32,924 bases of DNA from an uncultured Clostridia bacterium. GTDB taxonomy: Bacteria > Bacillota > Clostridia > UBA1381. Positions 29,152 through 32,924 of the stretch are shown piece by piece. A program made the position numbers and the translations under genes. The DNA lies in assembly GCA_947624485.1 (NCBI GenBank), contig CANQKM010000016.1, positions 1 through 32,924 of the forward strand, written 5' to 3'. Below the pieces are notes generated by a model. It saw only the letters and a list, made by a program, of their open reading frames with translations, had not been told where the DNA came from and did not search any database. Positions within the stretch are counted from its first letter, which is position 1. Each line of letters opens with the position of its first letter.

Positions 29152-29206
29152 GTTCGCAAACTGCGGACAATCCTTGCCTGCAAAAGGTTTTGCAGGACTA
29201 ATGTCC
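29152..29206 (+). promoter_or_regulatory. Structured rpsF leader with alternative folds
   Basis: GTTCGCA (29152-29158) can pair with TGCGGAC (29162-29168) in a first hairpin. Alternatively GGACA (29165-29169) pairs with TGTCC (29202-29206), enclosing a 9-bp hairpin, CCTGCAAAA/TTTTGCAGG (29177-29196). The two folds share GGAC and exclude each other. Leaders of rpsF operons are known to bind the S6:S18 complex for autoregulation; I did not identify that motif exactly, so this is a candidate. Confidence 0.5.
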
Positions 29207-29223
29207 ATAAGGAGGTGCAGAAA

Positions 29224-29526
29224 ATGGCTGAAAAAATCATGAACAGCTATGAAACAATCTTTATCATTGACGCAACTCTCGACGAGGAGAACGTAACGGC
29301 GCTTAAGGATAAGTTTACATCGCTTATCGAGGCGAACGGCGAGCTTGAATCCGTTGACGAGTGGGGTAAGAGACGACTCGCTTACGAAATCAATGACAGA
29401 ACAGAGGGTTTCTACTATCTTGTAAATTTCAAGGCTGAGCCGGAATTTCCGAAGGAGCTTGAAAGACAGTACAGGATCACAGACGGAATACTCAGAACGA
29501 TCATTGTAAGAAAAGACGAGGAATAA
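29224..29526 (+). CDS. rpsF: 30S ribosomal protein S6
   Basis: This 100-residue protein binds 16S rRNA with S18 on the small-subunit platform. The family motif NSYETIFIIDATLDEE starts near residue 6, followed by GELESVDEWGKRRLAYEI and the DRTEGFYYLVNF strand. The ATG at 29224 is chosen because AAGGAGG lies 8 nt upstream. It is the first gene of the rpsF-ssb-rpsR operon and has a structured leader. Confidence 0.97.
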   Translation: MAEKIMNSYETIFIIDATLDEENVTALKDKFTSLIEANGELESVDEWGKRRLAYEINDRTEGFYYLVNFKAEPEFPKELERQYRITDGILRTIIVRKDEE

Positions 29527-29553
29527 GTCAAAGGCGAGAAAGCGGTGTAAGGA

Positions 29554-30030
29554 ATGAACAAAGTAATTTTAATGGGACGTCTTACCCGTGACGTCGAAAT
29601 GCGTCAGACGCCGAGCGGAGTTTCGCTCGCGAGATTTTCAATCGCCGTAAACAGACGTTTCGCAGGCAAAGACGGTCAGCAGCAGGCTGACTTCATAAAC
29701 TGCGTGGCGTGGAGACAGACGGGCGAGTTTATCGCGAGATATTTCCGCAAGGGCAGCATGATTGCCGTAGTCGGCAGCCTGCAGTCGAGAAGCTGGGACG
29801 GTCAGGACGGTAAGAGACAGTATTCCACCGAGGTACAGGTGGACGAAGCGTACTTTACCGGCTCGAGAGCCGAAACGGGTACAACCGGCGGCAGCTATAA
29901 CGGCAACCAGGGCGGTTACAATCAGAGCGCGCCGCAGAATAACGCGCCGAGCGCGCCGGATTTCGGCGACGACTTTAACATGGACGGATTTTCCGACCTT
30001 GACGGCAGTGAGGACGATCTGCCGTTCTAA
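29554..30030 (+). CDS. ssb: Single-stranded DNA-binding protein
   Basis: This 158-residue protein has an N-terminal OB fold (about 1-105, starting NKVILMGRLTRDVEMRQTPSGVSLARF), a flexible Gly/Asn/Gln-rich linker and the acidic tip DLDGSEDDLPF that binds replication and repair partners. Length and layout are typical. It acts as a homotetramer that coats single-stranded DNA during replication. A purine-rich AAGGA abuts the ATG with no usual spacing, so initiation may depend on translational coupling with rpsF, 27 nt upstream. Confidence 0.97.
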   Translation: MNKVILMGRLTRDVEMRQTPSGVSLARFSIAVNRRFAGKDGQQQADFINCVAWRQTGEFIARYFRKGSMIAVVGSLQSRSWDGQDGKRQYSTEVQVDEAYFTGSRAETGTTGGSYNGNQGGYNQSAPQNNAPSAPDFGDDFNMDGFSDLDGSEDDLPF

Positions 30031-30063
30031 CCCCGCATAAAATTTGATAAGGAGGAAACACAG

Positions 30064-30309
30064 ATGGCTGAAAGAAGTGAAAGACCTCAGAGAACAAGAC
30101 GACCGAAGAAAAAGGTCTGCATGTTCTGTGTGGATAAGGTAGAGCATATCGATTACAAGGATACAGCGAAGCTCCGCAGATACGTTACGGAGAGAGGAAA
30201 GATTGTTCCCCGCCGTATCAGCGGTAACTGCGCAAAGCATCAGAGACAGCTCACCACAGCTATAAAGAGAGCGAGAATTATCGCGCTTCTCCCGTTCGTA
30301 GCTGAATAA
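30064..30309 (+). CDS. rpsR: 30S ribosomal protein S18
   Basis: This 81-residue basic protein partners S6 on the 30S platform. It is of the zinc-binding (C+) type: CMFC near residue 20 and a GNCAKHQ segment supply likely ligands. [33 protein letters not shown] is the diagnostic C-terminal block of S18, here spanning about residues 46-78. AAGGAGG precedes the ATG. Together with rpsF and ssb it forms the classic three-gene operon. Confidence 0.97.
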   Translation: MAERSERPQRTRRPKKKVCMFCVDKVEHIDYKDTAKLRRYVTERGKIVPRRISGNCAKHQRQLTTAIKRARIIALLPFVAE

Positions 30310-30319
30310 TTTTGAACTT

Positions 30320-30353
30320 AATCCCCCGGATATGCAAATCCGAGGGGATTTTT
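30320..30353 (+). terminator. Terminator of the rpsF-ssb-rpsR operon
   Basis: AATCCCC+CGGAT pairs with ATCCG+GGGGATT with one bulged A, giving a 12-bp stem and a short T tail just after rpsR. Confidence 0.75.
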
Positions 30354-30413
30354 GTATACGCCGCTTCCATGCCCGTGCGGGCGGGAGCGCAGCATTACGG
30401 AGGTTTGTTGAAT

Positions 30414-30872
30414 ATGATAAGGGTTATGATGATATGCTACGGCAATATATGCCGCAGTCCGATGGCGGAGTTTCTTCTGCGCAGCATGGTACAGAAGCGC
30501 GGTATCGGCGATAAATTTTACATAGCGTCCGCCGCCACAAGTACAGAAGAAATCGGTAACGGCGTGCATTACGGCACACGTAAAAAGCTTGCGGAACACG
30601 GCATTTCAACGGACGGCAAGACGGCGGTGCAGCTTAAACGTTCCGACGCTGACAGGTACGACTATTTTATCGGTATGGATTTGCAGAACATACGCGCCAT
30701 AACACGCATACTCGGCGAGGAGCATAGGGACAAAATTTTCCGCCTGCTCGACTTCTCCGACAACCCGCGCGACATAGCCGATCCGTGGTACACGCATAAT
30801 TTCGACGTTACCTACGACGATATTGCCGAGGGCTGCGAGGCTTTTCTCAAATATATAGATGATTTTTCGTAA
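30414..30872 (+). CDS. Low-molecular-weight protein tyrosine phosphatase
   Basis: This 152-residue phosphatase carries the signature P-loop CYGNICRSP near the N terminus (Cys-x5-Arg-Ser) and the general-acid loop DPWYT near residue 125. FRLLDFSDNPRDIADP and the preceding region match the family. The ATG at 30414 is chosen behind ACGGAGG; the open frame upstream includes the rpsR terminator and is not coding. It probably dephosphorylates a protein tyrosine or arginine in the cytosol; bacterial members may act on capsule kinases or McsB-type marks. It lies between the rpsR terminator and the lysS promoter, and no separate promoter is obvious. Confidence 0.93.
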   Translation: MIRVMMICYGNICRSPMAEFLLRSMVQKRGIGDKFYIASAATSTEEIGNGVHYGTRKKLAEHGISTDGKTAVQLKRSDADRYDYFIGMDLQNIRAITRILGEEHRDKIFRLLDFSDNPRDIADPWYTHNFDVTYDDIAEGCEAFLKYIDDFS

Positions 30873-30878
30873 AAAACA

Positions 30879-30907
30879 TTGTCAAACGGACGAAAATGGT
30901 ATATAAT
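30879..30907 (+). promoter_or_regulatory. Promoter of lysS
   Basis: TTGTCA is separated by 17 nt from TATAAT, about 42 nt before the lysS ATG. A GAGGAGGA ribosome-binding site follows. Confidence 0.8.
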
Positions 30908-30948
30908 GTTTCAGTCTGTAGAATAAAACCGAGGAGGATTTTTAATAA

Positions 30949-32499
30949 ATGGAAAACACGGAAAATACAAAGGAATTATCGGCTCTCCTGCAGGTGCGCC
31001 GCGACAAGCTCACCGACCTGCAAAACGAGGGCAGAGATCCGTTCAAGATTACGAAGTTTAACCGCACTCACACGTCGGGCGAGCTTAAGGACGGCGCGCG
31101 CGAGGAACAGCGCGAGCTTACAAAGCGCGGCTCGGACGAGGTCGAAATAATCACCGCGAAAATTTCAAAATACGACGGTCAGAATGTGACCGTTGCCGGA
31201 AGAATTATGTCCAAGCGCGGTATGGGTAAGGTCGGATTTGTCCACATCGCGGACATTGACGGTCAGATTCAGCTTTTTGTTAAAAAGGATATTCTCGGCG
31301 AGGACGAGTACAATCGTTTCAAGAAGCTCGATATAGGCGATATTGTGGGCGCGCACGGCGAGGTGTTCACCACGCAGACGGGCGAAATTTCGATAAGAGT
31401 TGACGAAATAACGCTGCTCACAAAGTCGCTTCAGCCGCTGCCGGAGAAGTTCCACGGCATGACCGATACCGATTTGCGCTATCGTCAGCGTTATATCGAC
31501 CTCATCATGAACGAGGACGTAAAAAAGACGTTTATGAACCGCTCGAAAATTATCGCGTCTATCCGCTCGTACCTGAACGGACTGGGATTTCTTGAGGTCG
31601 AAACGCCAATGCTCGTGTCAAACGCGGGCGGCGCGGCGGCAAGACCGTTTGAAACGCACTTTAACGCGCTCGACGAGGATTTCAAGCTGCGTATTTCGCT
31701 GGAATTGTACTTAAAGCGCCTTATCGTCGGCGGCTTCGAGAAGGTTTACGAGATTGGCAGAGTGTTCAGAAACGAGGGACTCGACACGCGCCACAATCCC
31801 GAGTTCACGCTGATGGAGCTGTACCAGGCGTACACCGATTACCACGGCATGATGGATCTCACCGAAAATATGTACCGTCATGTAGCGCAGGAGGTACTCG
31901 GCACGACGAAAATTACGTATAACGGCGTGGAAATGGATCTCGGCAAGCCGTTTGAGCGTATCACAATGGTTGACGCGGTGAAGAAGTATTCGGGCGTTGA
32001 CTTTAATGAGATACACACGCTCGACGAGGCGCGCGCGGCTGCGGACGAGCATCATGTGGAATACGAAAAGCGCCACAAGAAGGGCGATATTTTGAATTTG
32101 TTCTTTGAGCAGTTTGCCGAGGAACACATGATCCAGCCGACGTTCGTAACAGATCACCCGATCGAGATTTCGCCGCTCACGAAGAAGAAGCCGGATAATC
32201 CGGAGTACGTGGAGCGTTTCGAGTTTTTCATGAACGGCTGGGAAATGGCGAACGCGTACTCGGAGCTGAACGATCCCGTGGATCAGCGCGAGCGTTTCAA
32301 GGCGCAGGAGGAGCAGTTAGCCCAGGGCGACGAGGAAGCGAACACGACAGACGAGGATTTCATGCGCGCGCTTGAGATAGGTATGCCCCCCACCGGCGGC
32401 ATCGGCTTCGGTATCGACCGCATGTGCATGCTGCTGACAGATTCGCCAGCAATACGCGATGTGCTGCTGTTCCCGACGATGAAACCATTGGGAGAATAA
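30949..32499 (+). CDS. lysS: Lysyl-tRNA synthetase, class II
   Basis: This 516-residue enzyme charges tRNA-Lys. An N-terminal OB-fold anticodon-binding domain (about 65-175, with VTVAGRIMSKRGMGKVGF) is followed by the class II core. Motif 1 is near GLGFLEVETPML, motif 2 is RVFRNEGLDTRHNPEFT, and motif 3 is GGIGFGIDRMCML. YRQRYIDLIMNED is a strong LysRS signature. Length is normal for bacterial class II enzymes. It has its own promoter and no clear terminator immediately downstream. Confidence 0.97.
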   Translation: MENTENTKELSALLQVRRDKLTDLQNEGRDPFKITKFNRTHTSGELKDGAREEQRELTKRGSDEVEIITAKISKYDGQNVTVAGRIMSKRGMGKVGFVHIADIDGQIQLFVKKDILGEDEYNRFKKLDIGDIVGAHGEVFTTQTGEISIRVDEITLLTKSLQPLPEKFHGMTDTDLRYRQRYIDLIMNEDVKKTFMNRSKIIASIRSYLNGLGFLEVETPMLVSNAGGAAARPFETHFNALDEDFKLRISLELYLKRLIVGGFEKVYEIGRVFRNEGLDTRHNPEFTLMELYQAYTDYHGMMDLTENMYRHVAQEVLGTTKITYNGVEMDLGKPFERITMVDAVKKYSGVDFNEIHTLDEARAAADEHHVEYEKRHKKGDILNLFFEQFAEEHMIQPTFVTDHPIEISPLTKKKPDNPEYVERFEFFMNGWEMANAYSELNDPVDQRERFKAQEEQLAQGDEEANTTDEDFMRALEIGMPPTGGIGFGIDRMCMLLTDSPAIRDVLLFPTMKPLGE

Positions 32500-32538
32500 A
32501 CGGCATAATGGTGCGGTGTATGAGGTTCAGCGCAAGCT

Positions 32539-32560
32539 TTTGACAGCAATTTGACAGCAA
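32539..32560. repeat. Tandem 11-bp direct repeat downstream of lysS
   Basis: TTTGACAGCAA occurs twice in direct succession (32539-32549 and 32550-32560). It lies 40 nt after lysS in the roughly 250-nt gap before the next gene, which otherwise holds only the hairpin and promoter described separately. It could be a remnant of a recombination site, but no integrase is visible. Confidence 0.5.
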
Positions 32561-32659
32561 ATTTTTGAAGAATGGCGCATCATCATGAAGTGTGACGAAG
32601 TTCAAGCGAAGAAAATCAGCTTTCGGGACGAATTTGTTACAGTCAAAAGTCCAAATTCA

Positions 32660-32707
32660 AATTAGTCAAGTATAAATTACTCATTTATGCTTGACTAATT
32701 CTTTTTT
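32660..32707 (+). terminator. Long hairpin terminator downstream of lysS
   Basis: A 17-bp stem (one G-T pair) spans 32660-32676 and 32684-32700 with a 7-nt loop, followed by CTTTTTT. Its right arm contains the -35 box of the promoter for the next gene. Confidence 0.75.
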
Positions 32708-32719
32708 GTATGATATAAT
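32691..32719 (+). promoter_or_regulatory. Promoter of the truncated AAA ATPase gene
   Basis: TTGACT is separated by 17 nt from TATAAT, with a TGA extended -10. The -35 lies in the right arm of the upstream terminator hairpin. Confidence 0.8.
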
Positions 32720-32748
32720 TTACACAACCTAAGATGGAGGTTGTGTAT

Positions 32749-32924
32749 ATGTTTATAGGCAGAGAACGTGAGCTTAAGACGCTTGACAGTCTATACAAAT
32801 CGAATAGCTTTGAATTTGCGGTTATTTACGGCAGGCGGCGTGTAGGTAAAACTGCGCTTATAAATCAGTTTATTGGGGATAAAAGAGCCATATATTTTAT
32901 GGGCGTTGAAAGTAACGCAAAGCA
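32749..32924 (+). CDS. AAA ATPase (archaeal-type ATPase_2 family), 5' part only
   Basis: The frame is cut by the window edge after 58 residues. It starts MFIGRERELKTLDSLYKS and has Walker A IYGRRRVGKTALI, the pattern of ATPase_2/DUF234 proteins, which resemble the DUF4143 ATPase at 3293-4645 in general design. A GGAGG site precedes the ATG. It is AT-rich relative to lysS and transcribed from its own promoter. The C-terminal domain, usually DUF234 with a nuclease-like fold, lies outside the window. Confidence 0.85.
   Translation, partial: MFIGRERELKTLDSLYKSNSFEFAVIYGRRRVGKTALINQFIGDKRAIYFMGVESNAK

Noticed and set aside
29134..29223. Longer N terminus for ribosomal protein S6
   Set aside because: It would begin inside the -35/-10 spacer of the promoter; the ATG at 29224 has a strong Shine-Dalgarno and fits family length.

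Overview
The window looks like part of the chromosome of an anaerobic clostridial Firmicute, probably a gut-type lineage. The evidence is the rpsF-ssb-rpsR operon order, an AbrB/SpoVT regulator with a zinc ribbon, an RlmCD-type methyltransferase, strong Shine-Dalgarno sites, sigma-A promoters that often have an extended -10, and dispersed palindromic intergenic repeats. Neither species nor genus can be read from the sequence.

Layout. (1) Positions 1-7071, minus strand: AbrB regulator; a tightly packed run of PNPOx-like protein, VOC protein, TatD nuclease and DNA polymerase III delta'; an AT-richer AAA/DUF4143 ATPase with its own promoter; then DJ-1/PfpI protein, 5-formyl-THF cyclo-ligase and RlmD-type methyltransferase. 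(2) 7228-8598: citrate synthase, divergent from the DJ-1 operon. (3) 8640-8965: palindromic repeats. (4) 8966-12316, minus strand: DUF815 ATPase, a secreted protein with a Pro/Thr linker, and a secreted 3D-domain protein. (5) 12714-21499, plus strand: a complete bacterial microcompartment (BMC) operon. (6) 21809-23281: VTC-type polyphosphate polymerase domain protein plus a DUF4956 membrane protein. (7) 23300-26650: a short candidate transcript, a YdcZ-type transporter, a PAS/GAF/GGDEF/EAL-like protein and a small helical protein. (8) 26708-29015: secreted copper-amine-oxidase-N-like (stalk) proteins and a divergent DUF1413/XRE pair. (9) 29117-32499: rpsF-ssb-rpsR, a low-molecular-weight phosphatase and lysS. 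(10) 32749 to the edge: start of another AAA ATPase.

The main discovery is the BMC operon. It encodes a class II (fuculose-phosphate-type) aldolase, an HbpS/GlcG-like protein, a CoA-acylating aldehyde dehydrogenase, a zinc alcohol dehydrogenase, four BMC-H hexamer proteins, PduL, one BMC-P pentamer protein, a PduS-like flavin/Fe-S protein and a PduT-like BMC-T trimer. No diol dehydratase, ethanolamine lyase or glycyl-radical enzyme lies between its promoters and its terminator. The aldolase is therefore the best candidate for the aldehyde-producing enzyme. The inferred scheme is: deoxysugar 1-phosphate is cleaved to DHAP plus lactaldehyde (or acetaldehyde); the aldehyde is oxidised to acyl-CoA and converted to acyl-phosphate by PduL, while ADH reduces a second aldehyde and regenerates NAD+. 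Every one of the five non-Fe-S enzymes or cargo proteins has a short terminal amphipathic helix of the encapsulation-peptide type. The PduS/PduT pair could carry electrons across the shell. Two shell proteins are unusual: one has an enlarged pore loop and one has a Lys/Arg-rich tail.

Other points of interest are a repeat family whose internal hairpins covary between copies (one copy sits inside the BMC operon), a roughly 95-nt promoter-to-terminator unit, an rpsF leader with mutually exclusive folds, and a direct-repeat operator candidate between the XRE and DUF1413 genes.
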